A stretch of 64,000 nucleotides of DNA. Source: Hyposmocoma kahamanoa. Lineage: Eukaryota > Arthropoda > Insecta > Lepidoptera > Cosmopterigidae. Under the pieces are notes generated by a model, which saw only the letters and a list, made by a program, of their open reading frames with translations, did no database searches and was not told where the DNA came from. The translations under genes were made by a program, and so were the position numbers. Location of the stretch: the NCBI RefSeq assembly GCF_003589595.1, contig NW_020654748.1, positions 5,011,167-5,075,166 of the forward strand. The letters run 5' to 3'. Position 1 is the stretch's first letter. Each line of letters begins with the position of its first letter. Below are positions 43,463 through 55,400 of the stretch, one piece after another.

Positions 43463-45327
43463 TCGCCGTGTGCAACCGCTCTTAGAGTCAAATTACTTAC
43501 TCTATAAAGAAGTAAGAACACATTCACTTGTGGATGTTAGACAAAGGTTGCAAACTTTCCGGAAACTAAGTTAAAGTTTAGCTAATGACGAAGTTTATAA
43601 GTGCGTACCGTGGTCGGGTAACTGAACTAGTTATAAGCTTTCGGCACCAAGTTTTCTGTTTAGGGATACGCCGTTGAGAACGTCTGCTATCTAGTTACGC
43701 GTTGCCACTAGTGACACATTCTTAAATCTTTTAGTCACTAGTAATTATCATAAGCAGCTATAACCTAGTTACAAGGCTTTGGCTTTGTGAAGACAAGTTG
43801 TCGAGACTGATTTTAGGTATAAATTGGAACTTCTGTGTCCATTTAGGTATCTCAGTAGGAACTTTCGGAACTACGGAGTAGTTTCAATCCTCTTAGCAAT
43901 TTACTGCCACTTGCCCGCTGCTAGTAAACTTGAACCGTATGGTGAAGCGTCTAAGTGCCAGCAAGAAGACTTTTTTTGGGTGTTTCCCTAAGTATTTTTC
44001 CCATGCCTCCGATTGAATGGTTTATTTTATAACTTAGCATTATTTCGCCAAAAGTACAGTCAATAAAAATAATGTATAACAAAATAGTACATTGTAAAGT
44101 TAGAATTTATATACCTTGTTGTTTTCGTTTCTTACCAAGATTTATCATAGAATATAAAGAAATTTGAGTGTCAATCAAGAACTTGTTGATATTCGACATA
44201 ATTTTTTTTGTTTTATTATACTTCCGTTAGTAATTAAAGTTAATTACTTAGTTTCATTTATACTAATATAATTGAATATGATTATAAACAGATCAATACC
44301 TAAGCAAATAATAATTTAATTAATATATTTTCCACTAGACTGTACAATGATTATAGATATGACACTCAATTACAGGCACGAGAAAAATTATATTCCCACT
44401 CCTCCTACCAATCGGAGTTCCGATCGGGGGAACCTAATTAATGAAACTATTTTTTAGGGATCTAAAATCTAATATATTTAAAATATTATTTCATTGAATT
44501 GAATGTCACAACATTTTTACTAAAACGATATTCATAATTTTTTTGTGAACATACTCCAATGCCTTGTTTTTATTATTGATTAACAAACACAAGAAAATTC
44601 GTTCAATCCATTTGGACTCGAACCAATATCGTATTGAACACTATCAGGTAAATTTCAGAAAATCAGCTCTAAATGTTGAGCAAGTTAGATAAAAGACGTA
44701 TTTAAGGAATGAAGAAATTGTAAACCAAAAACGAAACGCATGTTTTCAAATAAAAAATGTCGACAGTGTTCACGTCTAATCTAATACCTACGACCGTCAC
44801 CTAACTTAGACCATCCACTCCGACGTCATGACACGTAACAAGTACTTAAGCACGGCACAGTATGTTGCAGTTAATTGGATTACTCCATCCTGCATAAGTG
44901 ATGTGGAGAGGCTCTTCATTTGAAGCCTCGCCCATTTAATAACGGCGGCACCCTTAAGGCAACCACAGGGCAACTTGAAGGTCACATGGCAACTTTCAAG
45001 AAACAGGAGATCGGCGAAAACTTAACCTATATATTTAGAGAATTGACAGTAACTTTAAAGTTAAGGATATAATTATTTATTTTTAACCGTACTAACCGTT
45101 TGTCTGATTATTCGGCTTCTATTCTGGTGGCATTCATGCCGAGATATCTCAATGCAAAGCTAGTAAGCTCAAGGAAATATCGTACGAATAAATCGTCTGT
45201 TTAAAGGTAAAAACCACATAAGTAACATTTTCCACAAAAAATCTTTCATTTGTATGGTAAGAAAATCACTGTCTTTCTGCACGTGAAACTCAATAACAAA
45301 AAAGCTATAAACTTAATAAGAGTTTTA
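43463..45327. other. Unassigned, AT-rich
   Basis: No coding, TIR or repeat signal I could support over 1.8 kb. A weak B-box-like tttggactcgaacc lies near 44610. Confidence 0.5.
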
Positions 45328-45546
45328 TAATAATAATAATAACGCACACACTCAACATAGCCCCGCACTAGGGAAACCCTGTGTCGCGGGTGCCATGGAC
45401 ATACACATAGACAACCACAAATTACACCCAAACTCACGAGAGAAATAAATGTAGGGCCATACAAATATTTCTCCCGGCCCGGGAATCGAACCCGGGGACC
45501 TCTGCGTGGCAGTCCGGTATGGTAACCGTTCGGCCACGGAGGTAGT
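45328..45546 (-). repeat. SINE family A, copy 5
   Basis: Full-length minus-strand copy with an (ATA/AAT)n tail (45328-45340), intact body and tRNA head gggaatcgaacccggggacctctgcgtggcagtccggtatggtaaccgttcggccacgga. Confidence 0.92.
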
Positions 45547-45992
45547 TAATAAATCTGCAGAAGATCTTGGAGATTTTTTATGGAAAATATCACTTATGTG
45601 GTTTTACCTTTAAGCAGACGAAATTATGTATGTATGTGTGAAAGTTTGTAACTTCTATTTATGCATAAAAAAGTTATCGGCTAATTTTAATTTTAAACTT
45701 CTCCCGAAAAGTTATAATTTCACAGATGTAACCTTATTAAATCGAAGCGTGCGATATTATGAATAATATACACTATAAAATAAAGATTTAAAAAAAATAC
45801 ACAACCTCGTTGCCATAAAATAACTCATAACAATGTTTATTTTATAAGAAGCTTTAAAATACGTATAAAAATTTTCAGTCATTATACGAATTTTATTTTT
45901 TATTTATTTATATTATTTCTATTAACGTAGCAGAATACAACCCCACATCTTTCAATATAAGTTTTGTTTATAGTAACCTTCCTATCAAACAA
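45547..45992. other. Unassigned, AT-rich
   Basis: Nothing recognised. Confidence 0.5.
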
Positions 45993-46660
45993 TTGGATAA
46001 ACGGGTAAGGCACTATAACCTGTGCAAGGAAGCCCGCACCGGGACCTTCTCGGTCCTGATCCCAGATCAGCCCGTTCGTTCATCCGGTTCTCAAAAGTCT
46101 AGTGCCTTGAGTGAGCTGCCCTGGATGCACGTACAGCACCTTCCCTATTGTCCAGATAGATACCGGAACTGTAGATACGCTCACTTCCCACTGCGCATTG
46201 CGCAGCTAACGGTTGCCACCGCTCAGTCGTTGATTCTAAAATCCACTACCAAATCTCCTCTTTGGTGGTGGAGCTGTAGGCACGCTCACTTCCCGGTGCG
46301 GAAACGTCTCTCCGGTTCCCAGAAATCTATACGGCTGGAGGGACCGGAGGATATAGCTCATTCTTTACTAGTTCTCCGGGCTAGAGCTGGAGATGTCCGC
46401 ACTTCCTCGCCTTAGGTCGTCGTCTAGACCGCTACTAAGACACGCTAGCTGCGCGCGGGATGAAGGCCCTAGCTACATGCTACCAGGCCAGACGAACGTG
46501 TTCTTCCCTGCAAGTAACCACAAACCCCGTCCATACCCAAGTCCGGGTCTATCAGAGACGCCCGTTAAGGCTTATCACTGGCGGAGGGCTCGGCACGGAT
46601 GCCCGACATACCCTGGTTTTATCGAGGAGTCCTCAATAAATCCTCGCACATTGTGGGCAC
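45993..46660. other. GC-rich block of unknown origin with internal repeats
   Basis: A sharply bounded GC-richer block in AT-rich DNA. Two overlapping plus-strand frames (45993-46415 and 46393-46830, 140 and 145 residues) cover it, the second running into AT-rich sequence. Internally, tccggttctcaaaagtctagtgccttgag (about 46082) resembles tccggttcccagaaatctatacggctggag (about 46312), and gaactgtagatacgctcacttccc (46158) resembles gagctgtaggcacgctcacttccc (46270). No protein domain was recognised in either strand. It could be the 5' part of a retroelement or a decayed exon; the evidence does not decide. Confidence 0.4.
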
Positions 46661-47640
46661 GTGAGCACATCAAAATTATAAATGATTTCCGCAGATGGTC
46701 GGGCTTTCAGTTCGTCACTATTAAGATCATTATACTTTACTACGTATTGTTGTCTGACATTGAAATCAATATCATAAAAATAAATCCCATGAATTTACAG
46801 GTAAAATTAGTTTGTTCTAAAAATCTATGATAGATAGAGGTTTATTAAAAATTCACATTCTACTGAAGATAGAAACCTTCGAGCTCATAGTTCCTAGCGA
46901 CTAAATTCTTACAACGTAATTTTGCAACTTAAAGTTCTAAACACGTTTACCAACTTCAACAAATGTCTTACAACATTAAAGTAGTCTTCTTTGAAGCACC
47001 GGTTTATGTACACTACCTTGAGACTTTTTTTTAAATGTAAGTGCTCCTTTGCTGTCAGTTGCAAACTTAAAAGGAAACGCTCTTAATAGGTAACGTCTCT
47101 CTCTTACCCTTCAAGTTATATAAAAAAAAATTCAACTGGATGTATTCCAAAAGGAAGCAGTTTTAACTCCTCTGAAGATTATATATTATTATACTTCCCT
47201 TTTTGATTTAGTAAATCGAAGCAGTGACAGCTCATTCGAAAATGTGCAAATCGATTTGAATAAATTTATTAGTTTTAACATTCACTGTCTCAAAAATATT
47301 GCAAGATTAGGTCCCAATTTAAAACACAAATGCATTAAAAATCCCCCATATTTTTATATTTATCAACCAATAGATCTAAATAAAGAGATAATTGCACCCT
47401 AAATTTAAAGTTTCCAAAAGCGAATATATAATACTAACACATATTTATACGTATATTATATCTGTAGAAGGAACAAGGCACCGCCTTTCAAAATATTAAT
47501 TGCGGCTATTGTCCCCCAAAACTAAGTTTCGCCAATATTACAAAATACGGGCAGTGGCATAGAAGAACAGGCTGGTTCGAGAGGATTCGATTTGAGGGCC
47601 CTAAATACAAAACCATTTTACCACCGGACATCCAAATCTA
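46661..47640. other. Unassigned, AT-rich
   Basis: Nothing recognised. Confidence 0.5.
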
Positions 47641-47644
47641 CGGC

Positions 47645-47875
47645 GGAATATCATCTTTACTTGGTCGATATTCTTTTGAGGCATACTTTTTTATATCTTT
47701 TATTACGCATATAGGCCAAGAATGGAATTCCCCTTCCTGCGACTACATTTCCGAGCACGTACAACTCTAGTATTTTTATGGTGCGACTGAATAGGCATCT
47801 TCTGGGCAAGCTATTCCCATCGTAGACCTTATCTTTGCTCCGGGGCCAGATAGTAGCCAAGATCAAGTTATTTAC
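47645..47875 (-). repeat. Interspersed repeat fragment shared with 22.7 kb
   Basis: gtgcgactgaataggcatcttctgggcaagct.ttcccatc and tttgctccggggccagatag match 22.73-22.80 kb. The minus-strand frame of 69 residues includes GRGIPFLAYMR, but no family was identified. Confidence 0.45.
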
Positions 47876-48429
47876 TTTTTAAAAAAAATAACATCAAAAT
47901 TTAGGAGAGTTAGGAAGTTAGTTGATTCATTTTTTTACTTTAGGCGAGAGCACATGTATAGAGTTTCTAGGCAAGCTTACTCTATCCATCCTCGCTTACT
48001 GCCATCACGACAATATCAAACTTAAACGCGAATATCTTGCAAAAAAAGAATGTTAATTGATCATTTATATTCCCAAACAGGTTCACATCTTTATTAAACT
48101 CAATGATATTAAGGACTTCACTATACAAATTTGCTATGGACCACAATTTAGCCTTCCCACGTCTCTGGAAATAAATTTCTGTATTGGGAGAATTCTCGTC
48201 GAAGTTTTCAAACGCCTATTTAATGGGACTTGTCAGGCGAACCAACTTTGAAGAGGTCAGTTGGTAACTCATGGTATATAATATTCCAACGACAGGACAT
48301 CAATCATCTAATATAGCTATTGATTTTAAATTTAAGGCGTAAGAAGTGAAGTGTATATAATCTACCAAATAACCTTACATTGCTCTAGCATATTATAACA
48401 ATACTAGTATGCTAACTCCATATAGAAGT

Positions 48430-48540
48430 TGAAGCGCGGCTTGTATGTGTGCAAACCCACCGCGCGCCGTGTACGGATACACACATTCGCACAATCTCAC
48501 GGTAAACTCGCGTTGCACAACGCGAGTCGTCTCACGCGCC
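48430..48540. other. Short GC-rich patch with a 10-bp hairpin
   Basis: gcgcggcttg...accgcgcgccgtg...ctcgcgttgcacaacgcgagt. ACTCGCGTTG and its exact complement flank CA at 48506-48527. No coding signal. Confidence 0.5.
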
Positions 48541-51500
48541 ATTAATTAATTATAGAATGGAAGCGGTCGAATTTTGATTGGAATCGAATTTTCGTCTAAG
48601 GTTTAAAATTGAATTTTCACTTATCATTCTCTTAACGTACGTATTTATGCTAAGTGTACGCTGCATAAAATGAGATTTTATGCTCTAGTGCATTAAATAA
48701 AAAAACCATCACATTAAATACGTCTAATTGTTTGAATTTTACATTCAATTTTAATTAAATTATCGTTTATTTGTAAAATTTGCTGTTTAATTTCCTCGCA
48801 ATCGAAGTGAAAAGCAGAGTGTATAACTCGTTCATAAAACCCATTTTACCCTCGACTTAAGTATCCACCGTCGACACGGGTAAAGTGACGCGTTTTATGC
48901 ACTTGTTGTACAATCTACTATTAAAATCGGACGTAAATATTTTAAAACAGTTGCGAAAAACTAAAACATGGTCCCCTGGCAAATTTTTTTAAATGGCGAG
49001 TTTGGCCTCTCTACAAAACTTCGACGTCATATTATGTTTATAACGTGTAGGTACAACTAAAATAATAAAGTAACAACCCTATGCTTCGCGCGAAATGTAG
49101 GCATTTACGCATCGAACCTGCGGGAATTGTCCTATTTGCTCTTATTATGCTATGGCTCGAGTTTCCATTGTGTACTGTATTTATGTAAAGCGCAAATGAC
49201 GCTATTAATTTCAACGAACTTTACAACAATAGGAAGCATTACATTCTACTAGCAATCAGGAGATGTTAGGCAAGTTGGGTGTCGAGATTTGACGTCACTA
49301 GCGGCAATCATATAACAAAAATTTTCCTATTAACGCCCTTTATACCTTGTTTACAGCAATTTGAAATACAGGTGCAACATATTTATGGAAAATTTTATTT
49401 CAATTAGTAACTTAGGTACCTACCTATTGAAAAAAATTACTGGTGTGTGATTGAAATAATTATTCCCAAAGCTCCCTTCGAAACAGTAAGCCTTTCACAT
49501 GCCTTTCGGGAATAAAAATTAACCTGGTGGAACGGCCCGGGGGGATTTCTGGAATAATCCATTGTAATTGTATCCTGTTGGTGTGTTTGTTATAAAAAAG
49601 AAACTCTTTTGTCCTTTATTTTTTTATAAATTGAAAACAGAAAAATGCTGTGTTTGAGAATTAAAATAATAATATAAATCCCTTGCAACTCGTTTCCGCT
49701 TCTTATAACCATAAATGATTGTTATATATTTTTTTGTATTTCAAATGGTAAAGGAAAATGTTAAACAATATCGTTCATTCGTTTGTTTTAGATCCAATTA
49801 TTTGCCCTTCTTGTGGTATTATCAGACTCGCTGTAGTTTTTATATCGATATTAGGCATATCATTAATATTGTACTGTATTAAAGATTAATCGTAGCTCGC
49901 TAAAACTGTGTTAGTTTGAAATGCAGACCAGTTTTCGTTGCAAATTTGTTAAATGTTACATTTAATACAATATTTTCGGTGACAACGGAACGCGCTACAT
50001 ACTCGTACATCTGCATTTCCGTGTACATATAACTCTAGTACGAAAAATAAACATCTTCTGAGCAAGCTAAAAAAATTTTACGTCTAATGCTAAGGACAAT
50101 TTTATGTCACATAATTGGAGGACGTTGTTGTGCAGATAAGCAGCTCCATCCATAATCATACCTGCATTTAACACTTCTAATCGCGACTAAGAGTTAACTC
50201 GTACATTATGGATTACATATAAGTATATACAAATGCCAGAATATAACCGTAAGGGCGACGTAGAGGGAAACACCCTTATCACTGATTTAATTAGGATTTA
50301 ATTAATTAAATAAAAAACATTCGTGGATTGATAATTGGCCTATTCACTCTTCATTATCAAGGTTAAAACTGATTTTAAATGTCACGTGGCAAACTCACAA
50401 GGAGCAGCCGCGCTTTGATATTTACTGTCCAAGTATCTTACACAAAAAGTCCGTCTTGTGAAAACACGCAGGTGACTGATTAAGCTAAACTGATTCAAAG
50501 GACGCCAACGCCACTCCCTCTGTGACCGTATCCGGTTTGAGCTATTATATAATATTAGTTAAGATTTATTCTTTTGTAAAGCATATTACGCTAACAATAA
50601 ACCGAATTTTATTACATTACGTTTGAAGTGATGACTGATTCCAACAAGTATACATATATTAAACGTGTAAGTTGCAAAACATAATCGTGTGAACAATTTT
50701 TCCAGACAATTAACGGTTTTTCATTGGCTTTGATGTGCAGCTTAACGAATTCTGTCATCTCACTCACTCGAACGGAATCTAATAACCTCAGAATTCTTCG
50801 TCCGCTTTATTTCATTATACCTTATCGGGGTACCAATAACATTTATTCCCACTATAGTAATAGCTTATATACAGCAAATTGCAGTAATATCAATCGTTTA
50901 AATATTGAGATAAAATTATCTTTTACTTTTTCAAAGCAAAACTGGAAACTGCACTTGAATGTATCATTAAAGTTAAATAATGGACGTTTGTTCAATTCAG
51001 CGATAACAAAATGACTCATAATTCCTTAGTAATTAGTGTACATGTTCAATCAACATCATTAACTACAGCCTATATTATATATATACTTAAATTCACATCT
51101 ACACTTACACTTACATATTGAATAGGTTATTTTGATGACTATTCACACTTCATTGCGTTTGTTAATTCAATAAACAATTTCCCTCCTGGTCGTTTATTAT
51201 ATTATCGCTTACACATGACTTCTACATTTAGTCCATCTTGTTGATTCTGACTGAAAACCAGTGCCTCAAGGAACTTAGGCATATGCTGACAGCACCATAG
51301 GAGTGTCTATGACAAAAATATTTTATTTTTCCTTTTCGTATTTAATCTTTACTTGTGTAACATTAGTGAATAGTTAGTTTATTTATCTGTCTACTTAATA
51401 GGCGCAGTAACTAGAACAGAACTAGTGAACAATTGTCTATTTGTAATTTCATTATTTCATTGTATATATTACTTATATGAACCTAGCTGCGATAACGTAT

Positions 51501-51949
51501 ACATCATATATCTAGAACTACAACTATGTTCTACAAATATAAAATCAAATTATGTTTATGTCCCATAGTTTTAACTGAGTCGTTCAATGTATGTAATACC
51601 AGCAATATCTTATTTTGTATAAGCATATCGTTAGCATTCCTGAATACGGCCCATCTCAAAAACAGGTAGGTAATTCATCTGAACAACGATTTTAAAAAAG
51701 CGGAGGCGTATTCAGACATGTACCATTCCATCATATTCATGAGATTTAAAAGCTAAATTTCCTTTAAATTATTCTAAGTAGTCTAGGTTCTTATGGATTG
51801 ACAAGCCAAATTGAAACGAATAAAATTTTTGCGTGTATCATATAAGGCTTTTGCTTCAACGTTTTAGAAGTAAATGTATTTGTAATTATGTTGTAACAAG
51901 CAGATTGTTCTTACACGTCAATTTTTTTAAATATTTTTTTATATTTTTT
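48541..51949. other. Long unassigned AT-rich stretch
   Basis: The longest stretch (3.4 kb) without a recognised repeat. A 96-residue frame at 50724-51014 (+) has no motif. If host regulatory DNA or a long intron exists in the window, this and 43.5-45.3 kb are the candidates by default only. Confidence 0.45.
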
Positions 51950-52060
51950 ACGACCTCGGTGGCCTACGTAGCGATGTGCCTTTACATGAGGTTCTAGGTT
52001 CAAACGAAATAAACTTTTTCTAAAGAAAGTTCTGATCTGTGTTCTTGGTATTGGTATGCA
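51950..52060 (+). repeat. tRNA-derived SINE head
   Basis: cgacctcggtggcctacgtagcgatgtgcctttacatgaggttctaggttcaaacg has A-box-like tggcctacgtagcg and B-box-like ggttcaaacg, then an AT-rich body. Confidence 0.5.
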
Positions 52061-52390
52061 TTGTTAAGGGACTCCATTTACTTGAGACTAGATAATTATT
52101 GTAGATGTCTGACGCATTATTATAATTGTTATTATTTATAAAAAAGACTGATACTCTCGATAGAGAAGACCTAAGTTCCGACTCTGGCGACGACATGTAA
52201 TGGCTTTAATTATTATGTTAGGTGCTATTATATATGCATTTGTGAATATTTATTAGCAATATCTTCCGAATGTGGAAGAAAACCATCAAAGATCTATAAC
52301 AGACAGTAGAGCGGTTTAAAGATTCTACAAACGAAATTAGTCGCTAGCTTTTTAAGCATAAATACGAGAGTTATAAAGTTTCACATACAC
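52061..52390. other. Unassigned
   Basis: Nothing recognised up to the LINE insertion at 52.39 kb. Confidence 0.5.
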
Positions 52391-52403
52391 ATAATAAGTT
52401 TCA
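52391..52403. repeat. Target-site duplication, left copy
   Basis: ATAATAAGTTTCA, repeated exactly at 53164-53176 on the other side of the LINE fragment. Confidence 0.85.
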
Positions 52404-53163
52404 TCATTCAGCCATACGACGCCCACTGCTGATCATAGGCCTCCCCCAACCATCTCCGCGACGATCGGTCCTGCGCTGCCCGCATCCATCGGCTTCCCGC
52501 GACCTCCACCAGATCATCGGTCCACCTGGTGGGGAGCCTACCCACTGAGCGTCGTCCGGTGCGCGGTCGCCATTGAAGAACCTTTCCGCCCCAACAGCCA
52601 TCGGTTCTCCTAGCTATGTGCCCCGCCCACTGTTACTTCAGCTGAGCAATTCTTCAAACTATGTTGGTTACCTTAGTCCTTTATTATCCTTAGTTAGTTA
52701 TCTTAGTATCCTCATTTCTTATTCTATCACATAGGGAATACCGAGCATCGCTCTCTCCATTGCCCGCTGAGTGACCTTGAGCCTTCTTATGAGGCCCATA
52801 GTGAGGGACCACGTTTCTGATCCATATGTGATCACTGGCAACACGCACTGGTCAAAGATTTTCGTCTTGAGACATTCAGGTAATTTGGACACAAAGATTT
52901 TTTGTAGTTTCCCGAACGAATCCGAGCTAGATTCAACGAGAGATCTCTTTCTCAAAGTTGAACTTACCTAACTGGACTGTCTGCCCCAGGTATACGTAAT
53001 GGTCAACAACTTCGAGTGTAATGCTCCCAATTTTAACTGGAGCGGGTACAACATGGACATTCGACATGATCTTCGTCTTGTCCATGTTCATGTTAAGACC
53101 CACTCTTTGAGAAACACTACTGAGATCTTCGAGCATTGTGTTCAGGTCTCCTAAGGTCTCCCA
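52404..53163 (-). mobile_element. RTE-type LINE, 760-bp 5'-truncated insertion
   Basis: Minus-strand order: M-D-K-T-K-I-M-S-N palm/thumb region, VDHYVYLGQTVQLG, (frame change near 52950) PVITYGSETWSL, AMERAMLGIP, then a further frame change and GRPRTGRRSVG-type and WAGH blocks, and a 3' end near catcattcagcc. It is flanked by an exact 13-bp target duplication. Truncation upstream of the catalytic YADD is typical of aborted reverse transcription. The split frames show it is inactive. Confidence 0.88.
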
Positions 53164-53176
53164 ATAATAAGTTTCA
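53164..53176. repeat. Target-site duplication, right copy
   Basis: ATAATAAGTTTCA, matching 52391-52403. Confidence 0.85.
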
Positions 53177-53943
53177 CATAGGTCGTATTCTTTTTGTGAC
53201 TTTCATGTCATAAATACACTTTTGGCGTATGACCAAGTGTGAATTAGCTCGCATTCAACCTTGTGCATAATGTTGGTGGACTTTTAAATACGATTGCACG
53301 ATAGACTGGTGTATGTGGAATACCGACATACAGAATGTAATTTGCGCTATTCATAGGCAGGACAGAGATATTGGAAAATTGGAGCTTCCATTTCATGCAC
53401 AATTTGCATTTTTCATTCCTTTTACTAAATTATTCAGTACTCGCAAGAGCGCCCGGCGGACCGCAAATAAAATCCGAAGACTCACAAGTAACTTAGACGT
53501 TTATTTATGCAGTAGCTTAGAAACTTACAGAACAGTAGTACTACGAGGTGGTCTACGGCAATGCTAATATAAAACTGAAGTATAATAGTTTAAACATCTA
53601 CACATAACATAAAGTTTGCAGGTTTAATTTAATTTTTTGTGCTATCCATAGTGCATTAAATAAATAAATAGATAAATAAAGAACTCAAGTAAATAGATAT
53701 TATTTTCTAAAATGTGAAAAATATTTAATGATACATATTCTTATAAATAACAATACAATAACAAAAAAATATCCACGCTCCCAATAATGCAATGCCACCG
53801 GTTCCTCCTTACACCGGACGGGCGTATATAGGCTGTTCGAACTTAAAAGCATTGAAGTTGCCACTACATATCGATATAAAATAAAAACATGTTATATGGT
53901 AGTGTAATATTTAAAATATTTGAATTAGAAGGCAAAATAATGA
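53177..53943. other. Unassigned
   Basis: An 84-residue frame at 53313-53567 (+) has no recognisable domain. Confidence 0.45.
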
Positions 53944-53951
53944 AATGCAGT

Positions 53952-54180
53952 CATTGACTTACAAATATATGGACGACGGGTCTAATACAAAAACCACGAA
54001 AAAAAATGTCCCAAGTCAACCTATTCGAAATTTAAATTGTTATGTCATCGCAGTATCGCGCTGTCCGTAGAACAAATGAAGACTAAAGCGGAGTGTCGCG
54101 CTCAGTATACGATTTTAGCGCCTTACAAGTGCGGACACTTTTTAGCGCGGACCCGACGTCCATATAATTGTAAGTCAATG
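53952..54180. mobile_element. 229-bp hAT-type MITE, copy 2 (inverted relative to copy 1)
   Basis: Ends CATTGACTTACAAATATATGG and CCATATAATTGTAAGTCAATG, flanked by AATGCAGT on both sides (53944-53951 and 54181-54188). The interior is the reverse complement of the 35.3 kb copy almost base for base. No transposase is encoded; a 78-residue frame crossing it is incidental. Confidence 0.93.
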
Positions 54181-54289
54181 AATGCAGTCGAAAAGACTTT
54201 TATTTTAAACATACACATGTACCTCGTAGATCAAATACAAAAAAATTTAACTCGTCCTTTCACTCGTCTTTGACCTTAACTTATTTTTA

Positions 54290-54470
54290 TTTTATAATAT
54301 CAAGTGACGGAACGAACAAGTCGTGCGCCTGATGATGGTATGCTACATGCCTGTCCATAACAGTTACAGAGCATTAAATTGCAAATATTTGAGGGGCATT
54401 ACCACGGCGCCCGTCACCCTGAGACATAAGTTGACAAGTCCCATGTGCCTATAATTTCACCACATATGTT
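54290..54470 (-). repeat. Family R, partial copy
   Basis: ataatatcaagtgacggaacgaacaagtcgtgcgcctgatgatgg, acatgcctgtccataacagttaca, gaggggcattaccac.gcgcccgtcaccctgagacataagttgacaagtcccatgtgcctataatttcacca. The 5' half is missing. Confidence 0.85.
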
Positions 54471-54799
54471 TTGATTCAAGTTGATAATATTTTTATTTCA
54501 TAGGTAAGCGAATTACAAATTTAAACCTTTATAGCTTGTCCTCTGAGTTGCTGTACCTCGCTTTAATACAATAGGTGTTGCTTAGTTGGTATCGTTAATA
54601 CTATATTGCATTATTAAATACGGTCTCTGTTAATCTTCTTAGGATTATCCAAGGCATATCTAAAAACCGTTCAGCATAATCTTAAAAATGGCGAGATTTA
54701 CTGGTGTAATTAGTTTTTTATATATTTTTTGCTAGTAAAACCGGGCTAAGGTACGCTCCGTACGGCCACGAAAAATACAGATTTAGATAACCCATAATC
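54471..54799. other. Unassigned
   Basis: AT-rich; nothing recognised. Confidence 0.5.
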
Positions 54800-55400
54800 G
54801 ATTGACGCATATTTCAACTAATGTCCTAAAGTTTTTTCCTCCTTCTCCTAGCATCGTATACCTACTGAGGATCGTAACTCACCCACGGATGCAAACTCCG
54901 CATGACAGCGCTGTGCTATCTGTGACGGTCTTTGGCATAGTGGAGCGCATTATGGATACCCATGCCGAGAACCGTACAAACTTAGTCGGACCATCTTGTG
55001 GGATAGCGACCCCTCGGACTTTTACCGTCGATCTGTCCGGTGACTTAGATGTTCGACGATGTGCCCTTCTTTCCTGGCCAAATGTGACCAAAAAAATCAA
55101 ATATCCTGCGTATAAAGTGGACAGTCTGCGTATAAAGTGGACATTAAGCTCTCGCAGCATTGATTGGTGCGAAAATCAGTCCATTGGACCCCCAACATTT
55201 TCCTCCAACACCACATCTTGAATCCTCCTCTTTTAGTATCCACGTTTCCGCTCCATAGTTAAAAATGGAAAACATCAAAGAGCCCACCAATCTCATCTTT
55301 TTCGCGCGGATTTACAATCCTTCCATACTCTGTTCAGCTGAGCCATAGCACCTTTACCCATTCCTATTCGCCTTCGAATCGCCTTACTTTACGCACGATC
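54800..55400 (-). mobile_element. RTE-type LINE, reverse transcriptase C-terminus (decayed)
   Basis: Minus-strand reading across frames: a G-A-M-A-Q-L-N-R-V-W-K-D-C helix, then MRLVGSLMFSIFNYG, then A-E-T-W-I-L-K, M-L-G-V-Q-W-T-D, MLRELNVHFIRRLSTL and, in another frame, GQIDGKSPRGRYPTRWSD and VLGMGIHNALHYAKDRHR. This follows the YGAETW ... WCWRRML ... GRSPTRW ... A.DR series of RTE-type enzymes. Frameshifts and stops make it a relic. The plus-strand 139-residue frame over the same bases is a shadow. Confidence 0.82.

Noticed and set aside
46393..46830. 145-residue frame as a host gene
   Set aside because: Runs from the GC-rich block into AT-rich DNA with no domain or splice signal; kept only as an unexplained block.
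54802..55221. 139-residue plus-strand frame
   Set aside because: Antisense shadow of the RTE reverse transcriptase remnant read on the minus strand.
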